Positions 35,015-43,818 are shown, counted from the first letter of the stretch. The stretch is DNA of 64,000 bases from Paenibacillus sediminis (GCF_017873765.1 NZ_JAGGKP010000004.1:124001-188000); one strand, 5' to 3'. The notes: generated by a model not told the origin, from the letters alone. Numbers and translations: made by a program.

Positions 35015-35866
35015 GTGAAAAAGGCAAAGTTTTTTATTACTGCAATGGTTGCAATGGCAGTAATTTTGGGATTTTCCAAGAACAGTTATGCATCTCCTTC
35101 CATCGTTGAAAAGAAAGTACCAGTATTGCTTAAAATCAACGAATATGACGTTCTGTACACATTTCCAAAACAACCTTATCTCGATAAAAACAACCGTTTG
35201 ATGATCCCATTACGGGCGGTAAGTGAGCTGATCGGCAGCAATGTAAGTTATAACCAAGCACAAAAAACGGCATCAATCCAATTGAACAATAAAGTTTTAA
35301 ATATTACTGTAGGCTCCAATATTATTCAAGTAAATAACACCGAAAAAGCAATGGATACCATTCCAGTGATGTATAATCAATCTATGTTTATTCCGGTTCG
35401 GGCTTTAATTGATAATTCAGATATCCCTTCAAATATAGATCCGAAAACAGGAATGGTGCATATTGAAAGTGAGTCATTAGATAAAAATCAATCGATTAAG
35501 TTAATCAAAGAATCTGATCTTCCTCCAGATCAAATTGCAGATTATAACGCCATTCAGCCTCTTACCTACGATTTGACTTTAAACGATAATGAAAAGGGAA
35601 AATTACAGAAGGGTTCGATTAATATCACCTCAAAAAATATATCTGGAAAAGCCATAGCTCAAGGGAAGGAAGATCTCCATATTATCTTTATGTTTGATAA
35701 TGCGTTCCAAATGGAAGCAGACTGGAACACTACGGATCAGAACAATGAACGATTACGACCAGCACTTAGTATTAATCAAACATTTAACAGAGTAGATAAT
35801 TTTGCGGCTAGTAATTATGAAGAGAAATTAAAATATATCCTGGCGATAGGAAGAACTTTTAAATAA
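35015..35866 (+). CDS. Secreted copper-amine-oxidase N-terminal-domain (stalk) protein
   Basis: 283 residues: signal peptide about 1-26 (FFITAMVAMAVILGFSKNSYA), a stalk domain about 40-150 (RLMIPLRAVSELIGSNVSYN, KTASIQL, SMFIPVRALID), then a C-terminal part with YDLTLNDNEKGK and FDNAFQMEADWNTTD. AACGGAGGTG precedes the GTG start. Stalk domains probably mediate wall or surface attachment or dimerisation. It likely shares a transcript with the preceding secreted protein, although a small hairpin at about 34953-34976 lies between. Confidence 0.8.
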   Translation: MKKAKFFITAMVAMAVILGFSKNSYASPSIVEKKVPVLLKINEYDVLYTFPKQPYLDKNNRLMIPLRAVSELIGSNVSYNQAQKTASIQLNNKVLNITVGSNIIQVNNTEKAMDTIPVMYNQSMFIPVRALIDNSDIPSNIDPKTGMVHIESESLDKNQSIKLIKESDLPPDQIADYNAIQPLTYDLTLNDNEKGKLQKGSINITSKNISGKAIAQGKEDLHIIFMFDNAFQMEADWNTTDQNNERLRPALSINQTFNRVDNFAASNYEEKLKYILAIGRTFK

Positions 35867-35892
35867 TAGAGCAAAACACACGAGGTGGGTGA

Positions 35893-36570
35893 ACTGAACC
35901 CCGAATAGTAGACACTTTAAAAAAGTGAATCTATTCGGGGTTTTTTGTTTTTTCTAGCTCAAAACCCCGTTATACTAAAATGTATGAAGTAAATCGGGAG
36001 AAGTTATTATGAGTAAGATTATATTTAATGAACATCAACGACAATTATTAGAAATGAATCCAAATGTCGCTTCTGTATCTGATCGTGCGATTCAATATAG
36101 AGCTGAATTTAAAATACAAGCGGTGAAAGAAAATCTAGCGGGTAAGGGAGTCTTGCGTTAAAGATGCCGCCACAAGAGAAATTATTGCGTATGATCTCTC
36201 CACCAGTTTACGTATGAGTATTGTGTACAGAACACTGGCAAAGTGAAAGGAAGCATTAGATCGGAATATTCATCCGGAAACAATAATTCACTAGGATCAA
36301 GGCTTGCAATATACACATCCTGAATATCAAAAACGTGTTAAAGAACTAGGACTCCTTCAATCGATGTCACGTAGAGGAAATTGTCTAGATAATGCCCCCA
36401 TGGAGTCATTCTTCGGGCACTTAAAAGATGAAGTAGATTACAAGGAAGCACGTAACTTAGCAGAATTGAAGTACATGATTGATGAATATATGGAGCACTA
36501 TAACACGACCAGAAAGCAATGGAACTTAAAAAAGATGACTCCGGCAGCTTACCGAAGTCATCTCATCGAA
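35893..36570 (+). mobile_element. IS3-family remnant
   Basis: It begins with a GAACCCCGAATAG hairpin/end, then orfA (ATG 36009, FNEHQRQLLEMNPNV, AIQYRAEFKIQAVKEN) which breaks off at about 36150. The rest of the transposase reappears as orfB C-terminus (YTHPEYQKRVKELG, MSRRGNCLDNAPMESFFGHLK, MTPAAYRSHL). The central catalytic region is deleted. Its right edge at about 36570 cuts into a stalk-domain gene. Confidence 0.82.
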
Positions 36571-36928
36571 TGGGGACAAGCACGCGTCCATCCTGATTTT
36601 TTGCGCCCTGATCCATTTGTATCTGTTGACTCCCCTTATATGCGACCTTACTGCCTACAGTAATCTTCAAGTATTCTCCGTTTTTATTCTGTAAAGTCAC
36701 TACTTTTGAAGAAGGACTCCAACTGTATTGAATCCCTAAGGACGCTAATAAACGTATAGGAATAAACAAGCGATTAGTATCCATAGTCGGGTGTACATCC
36801 ATTGAAATAAAATTCCCATTAACGTTTAGTTCCACAGGCCTTTTATCATAATCCGCCGCTGCATGAGCATGAGCATAGCCCATTAAATTAAAACTAAACA
36901 GAGCAAGTAAGACGACAAGTTTTCTCAA
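36563..36928 (-). pseudogene. Stalk-domain secreted protein cut by the IS3 element
   Basis: Signal peptide (MRKLVVLLALFSFNLMGYAHAHA), then a copper-amine-oxidase N-terminal domain: LFIPIRLLASLGIQYSW, KVVTLQNKNGEYLKITVGS and a last GRVLVPIR. The family normally continues FVSE... here, but the IS3 end gives a stop instead. A GGAGG site precedes the ATG. It is the third stalk-domain gene in 6 kb. Confidence 0.75.
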
Positions 36929-37284
36929 ATTTGCTCCCTCCTAAAGTTCTTAATCATATAGTTGCGTGCGAACTCGATTCGAGCGTCCCAACGTTTTCTC
37001 ACCTTCTGAACCTTAAACTCCAATCACCTTCGTTCCTATCTCTATAGACGTTGATTACCCAAAATTAGTTGCCCGTACCCATAAAATCCTATAAATTGAG
37101 GAACGGCCAAACGACGTGAATCACGTTATGGTTCGCGGCGCTTATCGGTAATGGCAAGCTTAGATAAAACGGGAGGGCGCACCAGGAAAAAGAAAGGGAT
37201 TCGGGGAGCAGTTGCCGCGGCAAACTGCTACATGATTTGTTGAACTAAAGAGACCCGTTAGTTAAATAAATTTGTTGTCTGTTT
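36929..37284. other. Intergenic region without a gene
   Basis: Contains the promoter side of the stalk-protein gene and the palindromic element at 37205-37230; no supported coding frame. Confidence 0.5.
37205..37230. repeat. Palindromic element, copy 1
   Basis: AGCAGTTGCCGCGGCAAACTGCT is a near-perfect palindrome. A close relative lies at 38423-38450, on the other side of the XRE/DUF2975 pair. Confidence 0.6.
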
Positions 37285-37503
37285 TTATTGAGTGTCTTCG
37301 TCGCTTTTGTACTCCAAAATATCACCTGGCTGACAATCCAGAGTCTTACATATCGCTTCTAATGTTGAAAAACGAACCGCTTTTGCTTTCCCATTTTTCA
37401 GAATGGAAAGATTTGCCATAGTAATTCCAACCCTCTCCGAAAGCTCCGTTACGCTCATTTTTCGTTTTGCTAACATCACATCAATATTAATAATAATTGC
37501 CAT
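37285..37503 (-). CDS. YozG-like XRE regulator
   Basis: 72 residues, essentially one Cro/CI helix-turn-helix: KMSVTELSERVGITMANLSILKNGKAKAVRFSTLEAICKTLDC in order, ending QPGDILEYKSDEDTQ. ATG 37503 follows GAGGTGG; the upstream GTG start would add three residues. It lies 10 bases after the DUF2975 gene, the arrangement of the B. subtilis yoaS-yozG pair. It probably autoregulates. Confidence 0.87.
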   Translation of the reverse strand: MAIIINIDVMLAKRKMSVTELSERVGITMANLSILKNGKAKAVRFSTLEAICKTLDCQPGDILEYKSDEDTQ

Positions 37504-37513
37504 ATGCTCCACC

Positions 37514-37996
37514 TCAGACCGTTAAATCATTTTCTGATTTTATATTAATAGCTTCTTGTAAAAGTCTTTGGAGAACAGTAGCAAACACGGCGATCACCAT
37601 AGAGGCGAAAATAATGACCAATCCCATTGGTATGAAACTTGGAGGGTCAACTCTCTTCCCCATGAGATAGTAGAGTGGCATACCTAGCAGGTACAAGGTA
37701 CTGATTGTGATGGCACAGTATTTTATATTCTTTAAAGCTTTTACCGATAATTCCGAGAACGCTTGATTCTTATCAATATAGCTTAAAAGTTTAAAAGCTT
37801 GATACAGAGCTAAGTAAAAAGGAATCGCTGCTGCGTACATATCGATTAAAACGAGAGATTTCATATAAGCCATTTCTGGATACAATTCTCCAGCAAAATT
37901 CCCAATCTTAGGCACTAAAAATATGCACAAAGCGAGAATTGGGATTCCAATAAGAATAACAGCTATCTTCAAAAAGAGTGTTTTTCCTCGTATCAT
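37514..37996 (-). CDS. DUF2975 membrane protein
   Basis: About 160 residues with four hydrophobic helices (LFLKIAVILIGIPILALCIFL, SLVLIDMYAAAIPFYLALYQ, YCAITISTLYLLGMPLYYLMG, GLVIIFASMVIAVFATVLQ) and the conserved QAFKLLSYIDKNQAFSELSV loop. DUF2975 proteins are always next to a YozG-type regulator; function is unknown. ATG 37996 has GAGG eight bases upstream. Confidence 0.83.
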   Translation of the reverse strand: MIRGKTLFLKIAVILIGIPILALCIFLVPKIGNFAGELYPEMAYMKSLVLIDMYAAAIPFYLALYQAFKLLSYIDKNQAFSELSVKALKNIKYCAITISTLYLLGMPLYYLMGKRVDPPSFIPMGLVIIFASMVIAVFATVLQRLLQEAINIKSENDLTV

Positions 37997-38088
37997 AAAC
38001 TGCACCTCACTTATTTAATGTCAGTTTTTAACTTCACCACATAATTTATCGTTATACAATAAATTAATATCGTTTTTGATAAAAATAA

Positions 38089-38121
38089 AAAGCATTTCTC
38101 ATTACAAAGAAATGCTTTTAC
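38089..38121. terminator. Hairpin with T-rich flanks
   Basis: AAAGCATTTC pairs with GAAATGCTTT; both flanks are A/T-rich. It lies upstream of the DUF2975 gene, so it probably ends a former leftward-or-rightward unit. Confidence 0.55.
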
Positions 38122-38486
38122 TTTAAAATGTTAAATTTATAACTTATTCAACAAAACTGCCCGTTAGCTTAATGATACACCGCTGGACAGGAAGAGTCCA
38201 AAACTGGGGACAGATTTTACTTCAACTCTCTGTTTTTTCCCAGACCGAATTGGTTCACATTTACGCTAAGCCCCTAGGGACTTAGGATTATCCTTTAATA
38301 GAGTTTACACAAAATTCTTGACAGACTCCAATAATACCACACCTTGGAACTACTCTGACCTGTAGTTAAGAAAACGGCAGCCGGTGTTAGTGGCCGTTCT
38401 CTACCCTTCAAGTTAAAAAAATGGAGCAGCTGCCGCCGGCAGACTGCTCCACTATTTCTTTAACTTACGTTCCCAGCTTAACTTTA
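38122..38486. other. Scrambled intergenic stretch
   Basis: No gene supported. It holds a GTTTACACAAAATTCTTGACAG segment split around 38300-38330 resembling an IS256-type end, and the second palindromic element. It looks like IS scar tissue. Confidence 0.35.
38423..38450. repeat. Palindromic element, copy 2
   Basis: GGAGCAG-CTGCCG-CCGGCAG-ACTGCTCC forms a long hairpin; related to 37205-37230 by several base changes that keep pairing. Confidence 0.6.
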
Positions 38487-38732
38487 TTACTCATCTCTTT
38501 CTGGGACCACGGAATTGTATAGAGGTTCTTGCCCTAATACGGCTTTTATTTTGTATAGAAGTTCTTGTCGTTCGACAATTGTGTCACAATGCCTACGTAT
38601 CGCTCTCATAAATAATCTACACTTTGAAAAGGTATGCCTTAAAGTGTGAGGCCATACCCGATTAGTGACACACATCCTTACCATACTAGCGTAAAGCCAC
38701 TTGAAACGAATGAACACCAAGCGCGCGGCCAT
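38487..38732 (-). pseudogene. Possible tyrosine-recombinase fragment
   Basis: The frame contains RVWPHTLRHTFSKC, like the box II HxLRHT motif of phage-type integrases, but the surroundings do not match and the catalytic Tyr is absent. At 81 codons it would be only a scrap, placed at the end of the ABC operon. Confidence 0.3.
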
Positions 38733-39412
38733 TATGCGTCTTTAGCAGTGATTCGATCATTTTTCTGTTCTAATTTGTTATGAACGTTTATTATTTTTCC
38801 ATCAGAAATCGTAAAGGTGTGATCACATAATAATTGAATATCTTCTTTGTTATGAGACGTCATTACAATTAACTTTTGTTCTGTTCTCAGCTTCTCTAAC
38901 ACTTGTCTTAATGTTCCCACAGAAGTCTCGTCTAGGGCATTAAAAGGCTCATCCAATATGATAATTTGTTGATTTTCCATAATAGCCTGGATAATTCCCA
39001 ATTTTTGCTTCATTCCTAACGAGTACTTTTTGAATTTCTTCTTAGTTTCCCAATCTAAATCAAAAATACTCATATAATGTTGAATATCTTCACTTTTAGT
39101 AACATTTCTTATCTTAGCTAGCATTTTTAAATTTTCATATCCTGTCAGTTGACCGAGGAAACTTGGTTTTTCAAGTAGTATCCCTAACTTATCAGGAAAT
39201 GAAATATCCTTCCCCAAAACTCTTCCATCTACTCTCACCTCGCCATTAGTTGGCAGTATCAGGCCAGCAATCATTCTCAAAAACATTGTTTTTCCGCTTC
39301 CGTTCTTACCAACTACTCCGTATATATTCCCACTTTCTAGAGATACATTTATATTTTCAAGAACTTTTATTTTACCGACAGACTTGGTGAAATTGGTTGC
39401 TTCAATTTTCAT
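38732..39412 (-). CDS. ABC transporter ATPase
   Basis: 226 residues: Walker A GKNGSGKT, Q-loop region, signature YSLGMKQKLGI, Walker B IIILDEPFNALDE and switch His in VMTSHNKEDI. The form is that of drug/bacteriocin exporters (CcmA type). ATG 39412 overlaps the previous gene by 11 bases and has GGAG ten bases upstream. It energises the three permease-like proteins of the same operon. Confidence 0.92.
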   Translation of the reverse strand: MKIEATNFTKSVGKIKVLENINVSLESGNIYGVVGKNGSGKTMFLRMIAGLILPTNGEVRVDGRVLGKDISFPDKLGILLEKPSFLGQLTGYENLKMLAKIRNVTKSEDIQHYMSIFDLDWETKKKFKKYSLGMKQKLGIIQAIMENQQIIILDEPFNALDETSVGTLRQVLEKLRTEQKLIVMTSHNKEDIQLLCDHTFTISDGKIINVHNKLEQKNDRITAKDA

Positions 39413-40097
39413 AAGATGATAACTCCTTCTTAAGGATTCTTCTTTGAATAAGGGCAATTAGTGCTATAGCAAGAACTATACTTTCAACGACATTTAACAA
39501 TGTAATCATTGGACTACTGGATCGAGGTAAAATATAAAAAGCCAAAGCCTGATAATGATTGGTCATAGCTAAAAAAATTGAAATCCCCCCCATTATCATA
39601 AAAGTACTTGTTTTCGTGAACTTAAGTAATAGATATATCTGAGCAAAAACCGCAATTGTACAAAATAAGTAGACTCTCGCTATAACCCCAACAGTATTCA
39701 TATTAATCGTTTGAAACACATCGAAATTACCTGAAACAATATTAAAAAGTAACCCTATCAAATAAAATAATATTACAAATGCCGCGGTGATGATTAAAGC
39801 GCCTTTTAACAGAGCTTTTAACCAATCGTTTTTATTTCCATATCGAATAGATAAATTATCAGAGTTATCAATATAGAAAACAATATAGTCAATAAGTGTA
39901 TATTGTAATAATGAAAATATCATAACGAATAAGCTTTTTAACAGCACTCCATTTAAAGGTTTACCTCCAAAAATAGTTTGATACATTGTTGTAAGATCAC
40001 TAATGCCAATACTTTTTAAATAGCTATAACTAGCCAGAATGCTACCCAATAAAATAATAAGAAAGAATGGTTTTACATGCTTGAACACGCTTATCAT
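39402..40097 (-). CDS. ABC-2-type permease-like membrane protein 3
   Basis: 231 residues with six hydrophobic helices (FFLIILLGSILASYSYLK, LFVMIFSLLQYTLIDYIVFYI, IITAAFVILFYLIGLLFNI and more). No recognisable sequence motif, typical of ABC-2 export or immunity subunits. Its start overlaps the preceding stop by four bases (ATGA), so translation is coupled. Confidence 0.78.
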   Translation of the reverse strand: MISVFKHVKPFFLIILLGSILASYSYLKSIGISDLTTMYQTIFGGKPLNGVLLKSLFVMIFSLLQYTLIDYIVFYIDNSDNLSIRYGNKNDWLKALLKGALIITAAFVILFYLIGLLFNIVSGNFDVFQTINMNTVGVIARVYLFCTIAVFAQIYLLLKFTKTSTFMIMGGISIFLAMTNHYQALAFYILPRSSSPMITLLNVVESIVLAIALIALIQRRILKKELSSYEN

Positions 40098-40732
40098 ATA
40101 AAATTCCTCTTATCACTAATCCTGAAATTTAAAAGTAGCGTAAGTAATACTAAACCTAGCATCCAATAATAACTTTCCGGTCCTTTATGAAAGACCCACG
40201 AAAATAACAAGTTTATATCTAGTGAGTAGAATTTCTTAATATATGGTCGGAACAATATAAGTTCCAAAGCCAACCATATAAATACAATTAACATGCAATG
40301 TCTTCTCAAAATTAAGTTGTTAGACCATTTCAAACATGACATTACGTTTATAAATAAGATAATTCCTAATAAATATCTAAAATACCAGTCTGTCAACTGC
40401 AATATAAAACCACTTTCTCTAAGTGACAATGCACCGAATATTATAAACATGAACATAATGTTTAAACAGATAAACCCTTGTGTGTAATATCCAATCAACT
40501 CTTTTATGAGTATTTTTCTTCTGTTTCCTATTCTGACATACGATAGATTATTAAAATAGCTGCCTTCAATAGTCAGTCCGATTGTAACTACTGAAATAAA
40601 TTGAAATACGAAAAACTTATCAAATATCCACTGATCGAACCAGTTATTACTGATAGGCATTTTAAACAAAAAGATGATTCCACTAATTGCAATATAGATC
40701 GTAAACACACAGAAAAATATAAATCTATTCAT
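40094..40732 (-). CDS. ABC-2-type permease-like membrane protein 2
   Basis: 212 residues with about six hydrophobic helices (FIFFCVFTIYIAISGIIFLF, FICLNIMFMFIIFGALSL, YWMLGLVLLTLLLNF). It overlaps the upstream permease gene by eight bases and the next by four. Shape matches lantibiotic immunity-type permeases, but sequence identity to a family cannot be judged here. Confidence 0.77.
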   Translation of the reverse strand: MNRFIFFCVFTIYIAISGIIFLFKMPISNNWFDQWIFDKFFVFQFISVVTIGLTIEGSYFNNLSYVRIGNRRKILIKELIGYYTQGFICLNIMFMFIIFGALSLRESGFILQLTDWYFRYLLGIILFINVMSCLKWSNNLILRRHCMLIVFIWLALELILFRPYIKKFYSLDINLLFSWVFHKGPESYYWMLGLVLLTLLLNFRISDKRNFI

Positions 40733-41576
40733 AACAATCTCTCATTTTATAAAAAACTGCACCAATTAATATTAGATCCACTAATATCCATCCTCCAATA
40801 ACGATAATCACATTTTCCCAAGTTATAATACTTGTTAATGCACCTACCGCTACAGGTTGAAGGATTATTCGAATGTCATAGGTGAACAACGTTGGATAGG
40901 AATCAAAAATATAGTTAATTGCATATAGAATAATTACCGGAGTCACAAGAATAACATACCTATTTTTGAAATTAAGCAGCATACTAATGCAAAGTGAAAA
41001 CACGACAAATATAGAGATTGCTAAAGCATTAATCAGTGTATAAATTTGAACCATATTCATCGGATTCGACAAAAAAGCGTTATATACAAAGCTTCCTGCA
41101 TGCGGAACCAATCGATCATAATACTCAGTCTTATTGATCGTATCAGGGAATAGCTTATAGGTCATTACAACATTTATCTCCAAAGTGACTAGTACTGTAA
41201 GGAAAGACAGCATACCGGTAGAAATGAACTTTGAAACAAAGTACCTACCTTTACCTCCTCGGGTAATTTGATACATATACAGTGAGGTATTCTTATCTTC
41301 GTAATAGATCAACCCGGTAAATAACACAGCAAGAATCCAAAATACAGTACTGTATAAATTATTCCCCCAACTTACTGAATTCATTAACATCCAAAACTGG
41401 AACGGATTCTGCCCAATTGTCTCTGCTGAACCAGCATATTTAGTAAAATGTCTAGTTACTGTAATTGGATCAATCACGGCAATAATAAGCAATATCAGAA
41501 CTGCGAATAATACTTTTTTATCTGTAATCAGTCTTTTGATATCAATTTTCAGATAACTTACTAGCAAATCTCCCAC
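40725..41576 (-). CDS. ABC-2-type permease-like membrane protein 1
   Basis: 283 residues: helices at about 24-42, 85-105, 113-135, 175-205, 215-230 and 255-275; large loop after helix 1 (DPITVTRHFTKYAGSAETIG). Start is GTG 41576 behind GGAGAGG. First gene of the four-gene operon, 140 bases after the small secreted protein, with a hairpin between them. Confidence 0.78.
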   Translation of the reverse strand: MGDLLVSYLKIDIKRLITDKKVLFAVLILLIIAVIDPITVTRHFTKYAGSAETIGQNPFQFWMLMNSVSWGNNLYSTVFWILAVLFTGLIYYEDKNTSLYMYQITRGGKGRYFVSKFISTGMLSFLTVLVTLEINVVMTYKLFPDTINKTEYYDRLVPHAGSFVYNAFLSNPMNMVQIYTLINALAISIFVVFSLCISMLLNFKNRYVILVTPVIILYAINYIFDSYPTLFTYDIRIILQPVAVGALTSIITWENVIIVIGGWILVDLILIGAVFYKMRDCYE

Positions 41577-41633
41577 TCGATTTTTCCTCTCCTTTGTGAC
41601 AAAAACATTTTATGAAGAGTCCCTTCAAGTAAC

Positions 41634-41680
41634 AAAATGCACAAACATGGGACGTAAATTACTTGTCCCCATGTTTGTGC
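41634..41680 (-). terminator. Attenuator-like hairpin between secreted protein and ABC genes
   Basis: GCACAAACATGGGG pairs with CCCATGTTTGTGC (stem about 13 bp). The downstream tract on the minus strand is ATTTTGTTAC, a weak T run, so read-through is likely. Such hairpins allow a secreted product to be made in excess over its transporter. Confidence 0.65.
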
Positions 41681-41714
41681 TAAATCTCAAGAGCATAAGC
41701 ATAAATCAGTCAGC

Positions 41715-42131
41715 TTAGTTGGGACTCCATGCACCTGAAACAGAAACTGTCGAACTTGTAACGACAGGATTGTCGAGGTTTAATATGACATTAGTACCTT
41801 TAGTGGGTACTGTGGAGTAGTTAATAGTGTGATATGCGCTATCAAAAGCTACTTGATTATATGGATCTGATAGATTGGGATTCGCACCAATACCACCACT
41901 TTTTTCTGTCCATGCTCTAACGTATGTTCCGCTACCTAAACTTGTTATTTTGATGCTAAAATACTTCACAGCAGTATCTTCATTAGCTCTCGCTACGGTA
42001 CTAATTTCAGTATCGCCTTGATTGGCTGGTAGACTACCCGAGAAAGTAGCTGTCGCGGCAAAGGCTGATGTTGCGGCAAAGAGCACAGAAGCTGCTAGTG
42101 TGGCGATAGCCAATTTACCTTTATGCTTCAT
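41715..42131 (-). CDS. Small secreted protein, DUF2712-like
   Basis: 138 residues with a clear signal peptide (GKLAIATLAASVLFAATSAFAA). The mature 110 residues are beta-rich, with few Cys and no membrane helix: ATFSGSLPANQGDTEIST, KYFSIKITSLGSGTYVRAW, and a final VSVSGAWSPN. The layout resembles DUF2712 proteins (strand-rich, ending VSGxW), which often lie beside ABC genes. GGAGG lies before the ATG and a good promoter is upstream. It may be a bacteriocin-like or surface-active protein exported by Sec and dealt with by the ABC system; that is inference. Confidence 0.7.
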   Translation of the reverse strand: MKHKGKLAIATLAASVLFAATSAFAATATFSGSLPANQGDTEISTVARANEDTAVKYFSIKITSLGSGTYVRAWTEKSGGIGANPNLSDPYNQVAFDSAYHTINYSTVPTKGTNVILNLDNPVVTSSTVSVSGAWSPN

Positions 42132-42161
42132 ATATAAATTCCTCCAATTTAATTAGCATTT

Positions 42162-42190
42162 TTTATATTGAAAGCAGGCCGGCATCTCAA
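42162..42190 (-). promoter_or_regulatory. Sigma-A promoter of the secreted-protein/ABC operon
   Basis: TTGAGA (42185-42190) and TATAAA (42162-42167) on the minus strand with a 17-base spacer, about 30 bases upstream of the ATG. Confidence 0.7.
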
Positions 42191-42353
42191 TCAAAGATGA
42201 TACTGGTTACCCATTTCTACCACTTATTTATTAACATGGTTAATTCATACACATGTAATATTATAGAATTATATAGAATAATTCCATAATCCCTAAGCAC
42301 CAAATTATGTAAAAATTTGTCGGCTTAAACAATTATATCGTTTTTAAAGTAAT

Positions 42354-42362
42354 GATTTTTCT
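42354..42362. repeat. Target-site duplication, left
   Basis: GATTTTTCT next to the left IS4 end; identical to 43810-43818. Confidence 0.88.
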
Positions 42363-43809
42363 CACTAGCGTTGCATTAATGTTCTCGGAATCTTCATAAC
42401 TTTCTGTCTTATCTAAAATTGTGCATAAAAAAATCCTTTACAATAGATATGGAAGGTAGCCCTGTCCATAATCCAATGAAAGGATTCACGCATGGACAAG
42501 CATATCCTAATTTCTTCATTTGGTAAATGGTTAGCACCAATATGTACGAGAACGTTCACAGATTGGGTTATAGGAACTCAGCAAGATAAGTATGTGAAGA
42601 AGCTAACGACTGCAGCCTACTTGAAACTGTTCCTGCATGCACAACTGCAAGGCAGAAAAGGTCTCAGGCACATTGCCGATGATGTGCTCTGCAAGGCATT
42701 TCAACGTGAACTTGGGCTGAAGTCCATTTCCGCAGCTCAACTTAGTCGGAAGCATAATCAGGTGGATCCGGATTTGCTTCAACAGTTGTTTGAGCGTCTC
42801 GTCAAACGAATTCTCACGACCTATCATGCACCAGCTGCACGTAACAAAATAAAGATTATCGATTCGACTACCGTCGCCCTTTGCTTGCAAAAGTACAAAT
42901 GGGCAACCTTCCGCAAGACGAAGGCAGGAATTAAACTCCATATGCGACTGGCATTTGTCGGCGAACAAGATGTCTTGCCAGAGAAGGCGACCATTACGAA
43001 TGCAAAGAAGAACGACCGTACACAGCTCGATGAGCTTACGGATGAACCAGGCTTCACGTATGTGTTTGACCGAGGTTACATGGACTATTCCGCATTCGAC
43101 CGCTATTGCGAGAATAACATCTCTTTCGTCACAAGGCTGAAGAATAATGCGTGCATTGAACCTATTGAGTTTCTTGAAGTTCCGCAAGAAAGCCGTGTCA
43201 GTGAGGATGTCATAGTGCGAGTTGGCTCTCCACAAAAGAAAATGAAGCATTTGCTTCGGATGGTTCAAACGAAAGATTCTCAGGGCAATCTGTTATTTTT
43301 GGTTACCAATCGGTTTGACCTGACCTGTGACGAGATCAGCGACATGTATCGCAGTCGTTGGGCGATTGAAACGTTTTTTAAGTGGATGAAGCAGCATCTG
43401 AGGATCAAGCATTTCCATGGTCAAAGCGACCGCGCAGTTCATAATCAGGTCTGGATCGCCCTTATCGCCTTTTGTTTGCTACTGCTCGTCAAACTGGATA
43501 CGAAGGTCGATCACAGTCTACTGCAATTGACTCGATGGCTTATTAAATTACTATGGCAGCCCTATGCTCAATGGTTAAGCCGAATGAAACAAAAACCAAG
43601 TCGTTCATCCAAGGGAAGGCGACGAAGAAATAAAACGATTGCTACGACAACTCACTCCGCTGATCTTATCTAATCATACATATTTGTATAAATCATCCAA
43701 ATGAGACAGGCTACCTTTAGGAAGCTATCGCCTTTTTGGATTTTTGATTTATAAGGGTATTTCTAATTTTCAGACATAACGTTTTCGCAAGGTTTATGCA
43801 ACGCTAGTG
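42363..43809 (+). mobile_element. Complete IS4-family insertion sequence
   Basis: The element is 1447 bp with matching terminal repeats CACTAGCGTTGCAT at 42363-42376 and its reverse complement at 43796-43809. Inner inverted repeats (GGTAGCC...TGTCC) lie at about 42455 and 43705. The 9-base sequence GATTTTTCT directly flanks both ends (42354-42362 and 43810-43818), a target duplication. Intact ends and transposase suggest recent insertion. Confidence 0.92.
42492..43673 (+). CDS. IS4-family transposase
   Basis: 393 residues with an intact DDE domain: IKIIDSTTVAL (first Asp), TYVFDRGYMDY (second Asp), and the IS4 Y-(2)-R-(3)-E-(6)-K signature in YRSRWAIETFFKWMK. The N-terminus has a DUF4372-like helical domain. 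The C-terminus is strongly basic (RSSKGRRRRNK). The gene fills most of the element and has no frameshift. Confidence 0.95.
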   Translation: MDKHILISSFGKWLAPICTRTFTDWVIGTQQDKYVKKLTTAAYLKLFLHAQLQGRKGLRHIADDVLCKAFQRELGLKSISAAQLSRKHNQVDPDLLQQLFERLVKRILTTYHAPAARNKIKIIDSTTVALCLQKYKWATFRKTKAGIKLHMRLAFVGEQDVLPEKATITNAKKNDRTQLDELTDEPGFTYVFDRGYMDYSAFDRYCENNISFVTRLKNNACIEPIEFLEVPQESRVSEDVIVRVGSPQKKMKHLLRMVQTKDSQGNLLFLVTNRFDLTCDEISDMYRSRWAIETFFKWMKQHLRIKHFHGQSDRAVHNQVWIALIAFCLLLLVKLDTKVDHSLLQLTRWLIKLLWQPYAQWLSRMKQKPSRSSKGRRRRNKTIATTTHSADLI

Positions 43810-43818
43810 GATTTTTCT
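43810..43818. repeat. Target-site duplication, right
   Basis: GATTTTTCT next to the right IS4 end; identical to 42354-42362. Confidence 0.88.

Noticed and set aside
41715..42131. Lactococcin-972-type bacteriocin
   Set aside because: It has a signal peptide and an ABC neighbour, but the mature part lacks the Trp/Lys-rich strands of that family; DUF2712-like fits better.
42603..43268. A 221-codon open frame antisense to the IS4 transposase gene
   Set aside because: It lies wholly inside a well-supported transposase gene and has no ribosome site or recognisable motif; a coding shadow.
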